From: CBDCEG01 sp965215775
GTDB taxonomy: Bacteria; Pseudomonadota; Gammaproteobacteria; Cardiobacteriales; Ostreibacteriaceae
Length of the DNA stretch: 18,815 bases
Assembly (NCBI GenBank): GCA_965215775.1
Contig: CBDCEG010000002.1
Span: forward strand, 1-18,815
Reading direction: 5' to 3'
In this document: positions 1 through 6,711 of the stretch, piece after piece
How the letters are laid out: each line of letters begins with the position of its first letter
Position numbering within the stretch: position 1 is the first letter of the stretch
Notes under the pieces: generated by a model
Databases searched by the model: none
What the model was told of the DNA's origin: nothing
The model's input: the letters and a program-made list of their open reading frames with translations, nothing else
Program-made: the position numbers and the translations under genes

Positions 1-60
1 ATTTTGTGCAAATACAATCTGACTAAATAATATAAGTGTTATTAGTATTTTATTATTTGA
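1..60 (-). repeat. Second copy of the EF-hand gene signal-peptide region
   Basis: Positions 1-32 are identical to 936-967, and similarity continues with scattered changes to about position 57. On the minus strand both copies encode the signal peptide ending in LFSQIVFAQN. In this copy the codon aligned with the ATG is TCA. The segment is in frame with the end of the preceding gene, so it is now read as a C-terminal extension of that gene rather than as a separate start. The remainder of this paralogue lies outside the window. Confidence 0.7.
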
Positions 61-757
61 TTTATTATCATCAGAAAAACAAGGATAAGAAATTAACTGC
101 TTATTTTTATACACATACTTTTCTAGCCTATTGGAGGGGTTAATACATTTGAAATAGTTAGGAATAATTTCCAACTCGTTACCATGAGCATACTTATTAG
201 AGCCTACATATAAATTGACATGTTTTGCTTCATCTTTGCTAATACATTTACCATAAGAAATATCTTTTGATTTAAGAGAGGAACTCTTATTTTTATACTT
301 TAAACTTACTGTAATAACATTCCCCACTTTATTTAAAGAAAAGGATTTTTTGGTTATCTGGGCAAGGTCTTTACCCAAAATAAATGGTCTCAGGGAAACA
401 ATATAATTTCCATTTATCATTTCTATACTAGGTTCTTCCCATGATGTTGCAAATACTTTAGTTTTTGTAAAACCAGTTTTTTTATTATAGGTAATAAAAA
501 AGAAATCATTAGGAGAGGCGTTGCCACCACAAGCAACTTGATGAGTAATTAGAGCATCCTTATAACCATTATTATTAATAATCTAATACCTTACTCAAAA
601 GATAGCATTTCTTTTCATCTTGAGTCGTTAGCTGTACCTCCTTACCATCAACCTTAGCTTTAATAATGTTCCCTATTTTTTTATCATTAATACTATATTC
701 AATATCTCCGCAGACATAAAAAGTAATAAATATTAATAGTATAGTTAAAAATTTCAT
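1..757 (-). pseudogene. Frameshifted secreted protein gene, 3' end running off the window
   Basis: The gene starts at the ATG at 757-755, preceded by a good Shine-Dalgarno sequence (AAGGGG), and is read as MKFLTILLIFITFYV, a hydrophobic signal-like N-terminus. This frame stops after 60 codons at 575-577. A second minus-strand frame is open without a stop from 582 to position 1. Removing one T near 577-580 joins the two and restores the acidic stretch DYNNNGYKDALI, which resembles the calcium-binding loops of VCBS/FG-GAP-like secreted proteins, followed by a Cys/Gly segment (VACGGNASP). The start lies 4 nt after the stop of the upstream EF-hand gene, so the two probably form one transcript. 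The 3' end no longer has its own stop: the frame continues into a copy of that EF-hand gene's signal peptide at 1-60. Function unknown. The single-base shift could be real decay or an assembly indel. Confidence 0.6.
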
Positions 758-761
758 TATC

Positions 762-995
762 TTACCCCTTAAATAGTATTCCTTTTTTATAATGCTTCTG
801 TACATTATGAGCAATTTCAGACTTTCTTATTTTTCCATCTTTATTCACATCATGATATTTATTCACAGAATATGCATTCATATTTTTATTAATTAACACA
901 TCATCCATTTTTTTCTTTTCTATTACTTTCATTTTATTTTGTGCAAATACAATCTGACTAAATAATAAAAGTATTATCAGTATCTTTGTTTTCAT
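762..995 (-). CDS. Small secreted EF-hand protein
   Basis: A 77-residue protein with a clear Sec signal peptide (MKTKILIILLLFSQIVFAQ, likely cleaved after VFA at about residue 18). It has one canonical EF-hand loop near residues 52-63, DVNKDGKIRKSE, with acidic or Asn ligands at loop positions 1, 3, 5 and 12, Gly at 6 and Ile at 8. It should therefore be exported to the periplasm or outside the cell and bind calcium. The sequence does not show what it does beyond that. It is followed after 4 nt by the frameshifted secreted gene. Part of its 5' end is duplicated at the left edge of the window, so this two-gene unit appears to be tandemly repeated. No strong Shine-Dalgarno sequence is seen upstream of the ATG. 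Confidence 0.65.
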   Translation of the reverse strand: MKTKILIILLLFSQIVFAQNKMKVIEKKKMDDVLINKNMNAYSVNKYHDVNKDGKIRKSEIAHNVQKHYKKGILFKG

Positions 996-1086
996 TTTAT
1001 TTTATATTTTTTTAAATTAATAATTTCTTTAAATTTTATTTCATGAACTGTCTTTCATGTTTTTTTATTGCTGATTCCATTCGGAC

Positions 1087-1335
1087 TTGTGTTGTATCAA
1101 AATATGGTTCATTTCATTTTTTGTGTTTTTGATTTTTAATGCAAAGGTCTCAAAAGGTGTATTTTCTAAATTAGAAACTTTAAAACAAGTTAAACTTACA
1201 AAAGCAACTAAACAATCTTTTTTAAAAAACAATAAAGAGCTTCTATTTTTGTTAGCTATGATTATTGCTTTATTAGTTATGGGATATGTTGCTTTTATAT
1301 TGGTTAAAAATGTTGAAAAAGATAGTAATAATTGA
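1087..1335 (+). CDS. Hypothetical small membrane protein
   Basis: This is an 82-codon frame with no recognised family. The first available start is TTG at 1087; an in-frame TGA lies just upstream and there is no in-frame ATG in the N-terminal part, so the start is doubtful. The product has a hydrophobic N-terminal segment (about residues 7-18), a basic middle rich in Lys and Thr, and a strong transmembrane helix at about residues 52-72 (LLFLLAMIIALLVMGYVAF), with a short charged tail. It is divergent from the EF-hand gene and converges on rnt, its stop lying 5 nt from the rnt stop codon. It could be a real one- or two-helix protein with an unusual start or the intact 3' part of a gene that has lost its start. 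Confidence 0.35.
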   Translation: MCCIKIWFISFFVFLIFNAKVSKGVFSKLETLKQVKLTKATKQSFLKNNKELLFLLAMIIALLVMGYVAFILVKNVEKDSNN

Positions 1336-1340
1336 TAAAA

Positions 1341-1943
1341 CTACCCCATAAAATTATAACTATTCACAATTCTGCAAAAAATATCAGCCGTTAATTCTGC
1401 ATCATATTTAGCACCATGAGCTTTTTGTGTATCGTAATCAAATCCACAATACTCAGCAACTTTTGATAAAACAGTTTGCCCACAAAAAAGTCCTCCAAGC
1501 GTTACTGTATCAAAGCTACTGAACGAATGAAATGGTGAGTTTTTGATTCTATTTCTAGTAATCGCCGCTTGCAAAAACCCTAAATCAAAAGATGAATTAT
1601 GAGCAACCATAATAGCTCGGCTACAACAAGCAGCATTAACTTCTTGTTTAACTTCTGTAAAAAGTTGTTTAAGTGCAGTTACTTCGTCTTTTGCCATTCT
1701 AAGTGGATGAGTTGGTTGAATTCCTGTTATTTTCAATGCTTCTGGATCAAGCTGAGATCCTTCAAATGGTTTAATATTACTATGGATTGTCTTAGCCTTG
1801 TAAAGCTTACCATCACTATCCATTCCGATAATAACTGCTGCTAATTCTAGCAACGCATGTTTTTGAGGGTTTAGCCCACCTGTTTCCAAATCCATAACAA
1901 CAGGGAGAAATCCACGAAAGCGAGAAGATATATTATTTACCAT
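1341..1943 (-). CDS. rnt: Ribonuclease T (DEDD 3'-5' exoribonuclease)
   Basis: A complete 200-residue protein close in length and sequence to E. coli RNase T. The DEDDh signature is present: motif ExoI VMDLETGGLNP (Asp/Glu near residues 18-20), ExoII MVAHNSSFDLGFL (second Asp near 120), and ExoIII HGAKYDAELTADIF, with the catalytic His and last Asp near 177-182. The RNase T-specific segments FRGFLPVV at the N-terminus, NPFHSFSSFDT and GQTVLSK are also present. The family trims 3' ends of tRNA (CCA end turnover), 5S and 23S rRNA and other stable RNAs as a homodimer in the cytoplasm. The start at 1943 is supported by AGGAAA upstream. It appears to be a single-gene unit. The family is essentially gammaproteobacterial, which gives the best taxonomic hint in the window. 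Confidence 0.95.
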   Translation of the reverse strand: MVNNISSRFRGFLPVVMDLETGGLNPQKHALLELAAVIIGMDSDGKLYKAKTIHSNIKPFEGSQLDPEALKITGIQPTHPLRMAKDEVTALKQLFTEVKQEVNAACCSRAIMVAHNSSFDLGFLQAAITRNRIKNSPFHSFSSFDTVTLGGLFCGQTVLSKVAEYCGFDYDTQKAHGAKYDAELTADIFCRIVNSYNFMG

Positions 1944-2089
1944 TATTTATTTTCCTTTTTTAAATTACATTTTAAATTGGATACTATATTTTATAATGCT
2001 TAAAAGCAAGATTTAAAACTAAGTTATATAACTTTATTACATTTATACAAATACAATATCTGTAATAATGCAAATATAATCCAAGCAAT

Positions 2090-2116
2090 AAAAAAGCCCT
2101 GTAAAACAGGGCTTTT
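2090..2116 (-). terminator. Rho-independent terminator of the cco operon
   Basis: A perfect 10-bp stem, AAAAGCCCTG/CAGGGCTTTT at 2092-2101 and 2107-2116, closes a 5-nt loop. Read on the minus strand it is followed by a run of T. It lies about 22 nt beyond the ccoP stop codon and so ends the ccoNOQP transcript. The A/T flanks also give some bidirectional character. Confidence 0.85.
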
Positions 2117-2138
2117 GAATACATAATATTACTAGTAA

Positions 2139-3116
2139 TTATTTACTATCTTTAGTGTGTGATTCATTATAGATAAATGCAGTAACTAATTTAAGCTTCT
2201 CTTTAGATATTTTATCTTTGTGAGAAGGCATAACTCCATATCTACCTTTAGTAATGGTTTCTACTATAGAAGCTTTTATTGCAGCTTTATCATTTAGCTT
2301 TCCTTTGTAGTATAACCAAGTTCCATCAGTTAGGTTAGGTGCTCCAAGAGCTGCCATTCCTGTTCCAGCTGGCGTATGACACGCTGCACAAACTCCTGCA
2401 AATAATTCTCCACCTTTTTTACTGAATTCAGTTTCTTTGACTTCAAATAAAGATTTTTTACCAGATGCAGGTTTGTATAGTGTTAAAACATAATCAGCAA
2501 CTGCTTCAATAGCTTTATCTTTTGCAAGACCTTTGCTTTTAGCCATACTTTCCAAAATAGCTTTTTGTGAAGGCATCATTCCATTACGACCATTAGTTAT
2601 AGAGGCAAGAATGTTATCAGCTTTCCCACCATATAACCAATCACTATCAGCTAAGTTAGGATAACCAAAACCACCACTTGCATCAGATGCATGACAAGCT
2701 GCACAGAACTGTTTAAAAACTCTACCGCCTGTTACTAATGCTTTAGGATTTTTTGAAATTTCTTCAATAGATCCTGAAGTAATTGAAGTATAGTAATCTT
2801 TATATTTAGCGTTACTTTCAGCAACTTCTTTTTCTAACTCACCTACTGAACTCCACTTATCACTACCTTTGTGAGTTTGCCCAAAAGTAGGATAATAAAG
2901 ACTATAACCAAGTGCAAAAACCATTGTTGCGATAAAAGTATATAACCACCATTTAGGTAGTGGCATATTTAACTCTTCTAAATCATCGTCCCATTTATGC
3001 CCTGTAACTTTAGTTTCATCTTTATCAACTTTAGAAGTTTTGTAAAGTAAGATTAAAAGCCCAAAGAAAAAAGCTAAACATACGGCTACTATAAGTATTT
3101 TCCAAAAATGTAGCAT
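2139..3116 (-). CDS. ccoP: cbb3-type cytochrome c oxidase subunit III (diheme)
   Basis: A 325-residue membrane-anchored diheme cytochrome c, the electron-entry subunit of the cbb3 oxidase. It has two N-terminal transmembrane helices (about residues 5-25 and 56-75), which is the two-helix form of CcoP, and a periplasmic part with two class I cytochrome c domains. The heme sites are CAACH at 138-142 and CAACH at 243-247, with likely axial methionines in NGMMPS (180-181) and GVMPS (296). Characteristic W-L-Y-G/Y motifs follow each heme (SDWLYGG, GTWLYYKG). The start has GAGGAA upstream. It is the last gene of the operon and is followed by a hairpin terminator. All heme ligands are intact, so it is expected to be functional. 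Confidence 0.97.
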   Translation of the reverse strand: MLHFWKILIVAVCLAFFFGLLILLYKTSKVDKDETKVTGHKWDDDLEELNMPLPKWWLYTFIATMVFALGYSLYYPTFGQTHKGSDKWSSVGELEKEVAESNAKYKDYYTSITSGSIEEISKNPKALVTGGRVFKQFCAACHASDASGGFGYPNLADSDWLYGGKADNILASITNGRNGMMPSQKAILESMAKSKGLAKDKAIEAVADYVLTLYKPASGKKSLFEVKETEFSKKGGELFAGVCAACHTPAGTGMAALGAPNLTDGTWLYYKGKLNDKAAIKASIVETITKGRYGVMPSHKDKISKEKLKLVTAFIYNESHTKDSK

Positions 3117-3119
3117 AAT

Positions 3120-3272
3120 TTATTCCTCATTTTTTATATTGTTGTAAGAGTTACCTTCATCATCAAGTGCCATTTTAGATAGTTCATCATAATTTTCACT
3201 TTTAGCAAAAATCAATAAAACGCACATTATAATGAAAGCAGCTGCTATTATTACTGTAACTGAAATAGGCAT
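3120..3272 (-). CDS. ccoQ: cbb3-type cytochrome oxidase subunit CcoQ
   Basis: A 50-residue frame that fills the gap between ccoO and ccoP. It begins MPISVTVIIAAAFIIMCVLL, a single transmembrane helix, followed by a short acidic cytoplasmic tail (ENYDELSKMALDDEG). Size, topology and position match CcoQ/FixQ, the small subunit that stabilises the cbb3 complex. Its ATG overlaps the ccoO TAA by one base (TAATG), which suggests translational coupling, and its stop is 3 nt before the ccoP ATG. Sequence conservation in this family is weak, so the call rests mainly on position and topology. Confidence 0.85.
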   Translation of the reverse strand: MPISVTVIIAAAFIIMCVLLIFAKSENYDELSKMALDDEGNSYNNIKNEE

Positions 3273-3883
3273 TACTTCGCCCTTTGTCTAGTTATTCCTA
3301 GGTTTTGAAGGTAAGCAATAAGAGCATCAATTTCTTTTTTACCCTTTAGAGCTTCTTTAGAAGCTTCTATCTGCTCATCAGTGTATGGATGACCTAAAAA
3401 CTTAAGAGTCTTCATACTTTTGTATGTTAATTCTATGTCAACATCATCTTCTGCTAACCAAGGGAAGCCAGGCATATTAGATTTATCAGATTTACTTTGA
3501 GGATTTATTAAATGCTCACGATGCCATTCATCGTTATAAAGCCCACCAACTCTAGCAAGGTCAGGTCCTGTTCGTTTAGAACCCCATTGGAAAGGTCTAT
3601 CATAAACAGATTCTCCAGCAACAGAAACAGGTCCATATCTTTCAGTTTCCCATCTAAAAGGTCTTATCATTTGTGAATGACAATTGTAGCAACCTTCACG
3701 CACATAAATATTAGAACCTGCTAACTGAAGAGCTGTATATGGCTTAACCCCTTTGCTAGGTTTAGTTATACTATCATCTGATATTAAAGGCGTTATTTGA
3801 ACAATTCCACCCCAAATAATAGCACCAAAAATCAAAACTCCCATTAGGAATATATTTTTCTCAATTATTTTATGTTTAATCAT
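3272..3883 (-). CDS. ccoO: cbb3-type cytochrome c oxidase subunit II (monoheme)
   Basis: A 203-residue monoheme cytochrome c subunit. It has one N-terminal transmembrane anchor (about residues 10-32) and a periplasmic heme domain with CYNCH at 65-69 in the conserved context REGCYNCHSQMIRPF. The rest matches the family well: ERYGPVSVAGESVYDRPFQW, GSKRTGPDLARVGGLY, DEWHREHL, and a probable axial Met137 in SNMPGFPWL. It passes electrons from CcoP to the catalytic subunit. The start is preceded by a strong Shine-Dalgarno sequence (AGGAGGATCAAATG), and the gene begins 9 nt after ccoN and overlaps ccoQ by one base. Confidence 0.97.
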   Translation of the reverse strand: MIKHKIIEKNIFLMGVLIFGAIIWGGIVQITPLISDDSITKPSKGVKPYTALQLAGSNIYVREGCYNCHSQMIRPFRWETERYGPVSVAGESVYDRPFQWGSKRTGPDLARVGGLYNDEWHREHLINPQSKSDKSNMPGFPWLAEDDVDIELTYKSMKTLKFLGHPYTDEQIEASKEALKGKKEIDALIAYLQNLGITRQRAK

Positions 3884-3892
3884 TTGATCCTC

Positions 3893-5335
3893 CTATACTG
3901 TAACAGTTGAGCTAGATTGCTCATTAACTAAAAGCTTTGAGTCTGGATTTGTTTTGATTTCTTTGTAAGTAATCCAAAAATTATAAGCCATAACAACCAT
4001 TCCTGAAATATAGAATAAACCACCAATCAATCTAGCAATAAAGTAAGGATAAGATTTTTCCAAAATATCAACAAACTGGTAAGTTAAAGTTGCATCAGAA
4101 TTAAGTTCTCTCCACAAAAGTCCTTGCATAATTCCAGCAATCCAAAGAGCTGTAACATATAAAACGATACCAATAGTTGCTAACCAAAAATGAACTTCAA
4201 TTAGCTTGATACTTTTCATTTTTAGCTTACCAAATAATCTAGGGAACATAATATATAGAGAACCGATTGTAATCATACCAACCCAACCTAAAGCTCCAGA
4301 ATGCACATGTGCAATTCCCCATTCAGTATAGTGAGAAAGAGCATTTACATCTTTTATTGCAAGAAGCGGACCTTCAAAAGTTGACATTCCATAAAAAGAA
4401 AGCGCAACAAATAAAATACGGATAATAGGGTCAGTAACTAGCTTATCCCAAGCACCAGACAAAGTCATAATACCATTAATCATACCACCCCAAGAAGGAA
4501 CCCATAAAACCACAGAGAAAATCATACCCAAAGATTGAACCCAATCAGGAAGAGCTGTGTAATGTAAATGGTGAGGTCCTGCCCACATATATATAGAAAC
4601 TAAAGCCCAAAAGTGAACAATAGATAATCTATATGAATAAATTGGTCTTCCTGCTTGCTTAGGAATAAAGTAATACATCATTCCAAGGAAAGCTGCTGTT
4701 AGGAAAAACCCAACTGCATTATGTCCATACCACCATTGAACCATAGCATCAACTGCCCCAGAGTAAATTGGATAAGAATGAGTTAAATCAACGGGTATAG
4801 CCAAACTATTTATAATATGTAAAACGGCAACGGCAATTATAAAAGATGCATAAAACCAAAGAGCAACATATATATGTTTAGTTTTTCTTATTGCAATTGT
4901 TCCAAAAAATACAACAGCATAAGCAACCCAAACTACTGTAAGTAAAATATCTATAGGCCAAATAAGTTCTGCATATTCCTTCCCTTGAGTAAGTCCCAAA
5001 GGTAAAGTGATCACTGCCAAAACAATAACTAATTGGTATCCCCAAAATACAAACGCAGCAACTTTAGGTGCAAATAATCTAACGCTACAAACTCGTTGAA
5101 CAATAAAGAAAGATGTTCCGATAAGAGCCGAACCACCAAACCCAAAAATAACTCCATTAGTATGAACTGGACGAATTCTTGAAAATGTAAGCCATGCTGT
5201 ATCAAAATTTAAAGCAGGCCAAATAAGCTGTGCAGCTATTATAATCCCGACTAACATAGCAATAATACCCCAAGCCACGGTCATAACTGTGAATTGTTTT
5301 ACTGCTTTGTAGTCATAATCAGAAGTATAACTCAT
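3893..5335 (-). CDS. ccoN: cbb3-type cytochrome c oxidase catalytic subunit I
   Basis: A 480-residue polytopic heme-copper oxidase subunit (about 12 helices) that reduces oxygen to water and pumps protons, with high oxygen affinity in this family. Key residues are visible: His58 in RPVHTNGVIFGFGG (low-spin heme b), His205 in WWYGHNAVGFF and His255/His256 in WAGPHHLHYT (CuB), Tyr249 in SIYMWAG (the cbb3-type cross-linked tyrosine), Glu321 in STFEGPLL, and His343/His345 in IAHVHSGALGW (heme b3 and heme b). All expected ligands are present. The start has GAGGAA upstream. It is the first gene of ccoNOQP; an IS30 element ends 170 bp upstream on the same strand, so expression may be affected by read-through. 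Confidence 0.98.
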   Translation of the reverse strand: MSYTSDYDYKAVKQFTVMTVAWGIIAMLVGIIIAAQLIWPALNFDTAWLTFSRIRPVHTNGVIFGFGGSALIGTSFFIVQRVCSVRLFAPKVAAFVFWGYQLVIVLAVITLPLGLTQGKEYAELIWPIDILLTVVWVAYAVVFFGTIAIRKTKHIYVALWFYASFIIAVAVLHIINSLAIPVDLTHSYPIYSGAVDAMVQWWYGHNAVGFFLTAAFLGMMYYFIPKQAGRPIYSYRLSIVHFWALVSIYMWAGPHHLHYTALPDWVQSLGMIFSVVLWVPSWGGMINGIMTLSGAWDKLVTDPIIRILFVALSFYGMSTFEGPLLAIKDVNALSHYTEWGIAHVHSGALGWVGMITIGSLYIMFPRLFGKLKMKSIKLIEVHFWLATIGIVLYVTALWIAGIMQGLLWRELNSDATLTYQFVDILEKSYPYFIARLIGGLFYISGMVVMAYNFWITYKEIKTNPDSKLLVNEQSSSTVTV

Positions 5336-5453
5336 AAGTTTTCCTCAAAATTAAAATTTAAAAAATATGAAATAATAACTAGAAAAAACCACAAAAGTCA
5401 TAAAAACTTCATAAAAACTTATTTGTTCTATTTATATTTCACTTAACCTGTCT

Positions 5454-5482
5454 ATGATAGCTTTTAAGTAATTTAAAAACAA
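5454..5482 (-). promoter_or_regulatory. Candidate sigma-70 promoter for ccoNOQP
   Basis: On the minus strand, TTGTTT (5482-5477) and TATCAT (5459-5454) are spaced by exactly 17 bp, about 120 bp upstream of the ccoN ATG. The -10 differs from consensus at one position and the -35 at three. I saw no clear FNR/ANR box (TTGAT-N4-ATCAA) in 5336-5506. In this AT-rich sequence chance matches are frequent. Confidence 0.35.
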
Positions 5483-5506
5483 TAAAAAAAATATGTATAT
5501 GCTAGA

Positions 5507-5526
5507 TTCTACCTACAAGTGCAACT
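5507..5526. repeat. IS30 left terminal inverted repeat
   Basis: A 20-bp imperfect terminal repeat whose inner ten bases (AAGTGCAACT) are identical to the complement of the right end. It contains the transposase stop codon (5513-5515). Confidence 0.75.
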
Positions 5527-6475
5527 TTTCAAGTTCAGCTTGAAAGACTTCATTTGGGGTTTTAAATCCTAGTCGTTTTCGTGGTCTATTATTAATAAGT
5601 TCCACAAAATAAGCAAGTTCTTCATCAGAAACATTATTAAAATCAGTGCCTTTGGGAATAAATTCTCGGAGCAAACCGTTGGTATTTTCATTAGTTCCTC
5701 TTTCCCAAGGTGAGTAAGCGTGTGCAAAATAAACATTCATTTTCACTTGTTTTTCAATCTCTTGGTGTAAAGAAAACTCTTTGCCATTATCGTATGTCAT
5801 GCTTATTCGTAACTCATTTGGTAAGTCTTTGAAATCTTTAACTGTAGCTTCTAAAATAGCTTTTGCAGTTGATTTTTTCACTTTGGAAGCAATTAATTTA
5901 CCACTTTTTCTTTCAACATTTGTAACTATCGCGCCTTGGTGATTTTTACCGACAATTGTGTCTCCTTCCCAGTGTCCAACTTCTTTTCTAAGCTCAATAT
6001 TTTGCGGTCTTTCATCAATCATTCTACGATCTTTTATTTGATATTTTTCCTTTCTATTATGTTGATATTTCTTACCTTTTCTTCTGAAATACATCTTAAC
6101 TAATTTTGGGTGATACTTATAAACAAATTGATAAATAGTCTCGTGGCAAATCGATTCTTGCGCCTCCTCTCGCCACTTTCCAGAAATTTGTTCTGGCGAC
6201 CAATGTTGCTCTATTTTTATCAAAATATATTTCTCTAAAATACTATCAGGTAATATCCTAACATGCTTATTTGCAATAGATTTCCTCTTGGAAACTTTCT
6301 CCCATGCCTCTTCACCAACAAAGGTTTCTGCGTTTTTATTATTTTTTATGCAGCGGTATATTGTAGTCTTATTTTTGCCTAGTTTTATCGCTATTTCACA
6401 AGGATTATAATTCTCCTCAAGCAATGTTTCAATTTTTGTCATATCAGTTCTGGTTAATTGTGTGTATTTTTTCAT
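5513..6475 (-). CDS. IS30-family transposase
   Basis: A full-length 320-residue DDE transposase. An N-terminal helix-turn-helix (residues about 5-45, LTRTDMTKIETLLEENYNP then KLGKNKTTIYRCI) binds the terminal repeats, and a second IS30-type region (HWSPEQISGKW, CHETIYQFVY) follows. The catalytic triad is visible: Asp172 in GHWEGDTIVG, Asp229 in MTYDNGKEF, and Glu263 in ERGTNENTNGLLR. The last two are 33 residues apart, the classical D-33-E spacing. The C-terminal NNRPRKRLGFKTP motif is typical. No frameshift or missing catalytic residue is seen, so the element may still be mobile. It is transcribed toward ccoN. Confidence 0.96.
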   Translation of the reverse strand: MKKYTQLTRTDMTKIETLLEENYNPCEIAIKLGKNKTTIYRCIKNNKNAETFVGEEAWEKVSKRKSIANKHVRILPDSILEKYILIKIEQHWSPEQISGKWREEAQESICHETIYQFVYKYHPKLVKMYFRRKGKKYQHNRKEKYQIKDRRMIDERPQNIELRKEVGHWEGDTIVGKNHQGAIVTNVERKSGKLIASKVKKSTAKAILEATVKDFKDLPNELRISMTYDNGKEFSLHQEIEKQVKMNVYFAHAYSPWERGTNENTNGLLREFIPKGTDFNNVSDEELAYFVELINNRPRKRLGFKTPNEVFQAELEKLHL

Positions 6476-6543
6476 AATGTTATTATCTTAGTTAATAAAA
6501 ATAAAAATAACTAGTTCCAAATTAAAACCTAAAAATAAAATTT

Positions 6544-6563
6544 AGTTGCACTTCGGTTTAGAA
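6544..6563. repeat. IS30 right terminal inverted repeat
   Basis: The 20-bp partner of the repeat at 5507-5526. AGTTGCACTT is its inner block and TAGAA its outer tip. It lies about 70 bp upstream of the transposase start and should mark the right end of the element. Confidence 0.75.
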
Positions 6564-6603
6564 ACCAGGTATTTAAAATATTAAGTAATATCATTCAAAT
6601 GTT

Positions 6604-6662
6604 TTATAATAAGTTTCTTTTTTTATAAATTCACAAATTAATTTAGGAGTAAGGTTATGTTA
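6604..6662 (+). repeat. Left copy of 59-bp direct repeat bounding the island
   Basis: These 59 bases are identical to 13613-13671. The repeat starts at a TATAAT hexamer (6605-6610), includes a leader with a run of seven T, a Shine-Dalgarno sequence (AGGAG), and ends just after ATGTTA, the first two codons of the gene that begins at 13666. Identity stops abruptly on both sides. It marks the left boundary of the defence island and gives the island operon the same candidate promoter and leader as the resident gene. Confidence 0.9.
6605..6659 (+). promoter_or_regulatory. Candidate -10 element, leader and Shine-Dalgarno of the island operon
   Basis: A consensus -10 hexamer TATAAT lies at 6605-6610, and AGGAG lies about 7 nt before the ATG at 6657. 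The sequence 17 bp upstream of the hexamer (TAAGTA) is a poor -35. The -35 region lies outside the repeat, so it differs between the two copies, and promoter strength may therefore differ. A sigma-70 promoter is plausible but not proven. Confidence 0.4.
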
Positions 6663-6710
6663 AGGAATAAAGTTTTACTATCACTTGTTTATAAGTTAGG
6701 ACATAACTAA
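6657..6710 (+). CDS. 17-residue leader mini-ORF created by the captured start codon
   Basis: The ATG and Shine-Dalgarno sequence of the left direct repeat open a frame, MLRNKVLLSLVYKLGHN, ending in TAA at 6708-6710. That stop is one base before the methyltransferase ATG at 6712. The first two codons match those of the resident gene at 13666. The methyltransferase has only a weak, distant Shine-Dalgarno candidate of its own (AGGA), so translation may be coupled through this mini-ORF. The peptide itself need not have a function. Confidence 0.35.
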   Translation: MLRNKVLLSLVYKLGHN

Positions 6711-6711
6711 A

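Larger units (their letters stand above)
5507..6563 (-). mobile_element. IS30-family insertion sequence
   Basis: About 1057 bp bounded by imperfect terminal inverted repeats. The left end at 5507-5526 and the complement of the right end at 6563-6544 share TTCTA at the tip and AAGTGCAACT internally, with five differing bases between. A single full-length transposase fills the element, and its stop codon lies inside the left repeat, as is common in compact IS elements. Size and layout are normal for IS30. I could not identify a target duplication; the exact outer ends may be off by a few bases. The right end is only 40 bp from the left copy of the 59-bp repeat that bounds the defence island. 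Confidence 0.88.

Noticed and set aside
1042..1059. CATGAA/TTCATG inverted repeat in the divergent region before the EF-hand gene
   Set aside because: Six-base arms with a six-base spacer are too short to separate from chance in this A/T-rich sequence.
5336..5506. FNR/ANR binding site upstream of ccoN
   Set aside because: I looked for TTGAT-N4-ATCAA-like symmetry and found no convincing match.
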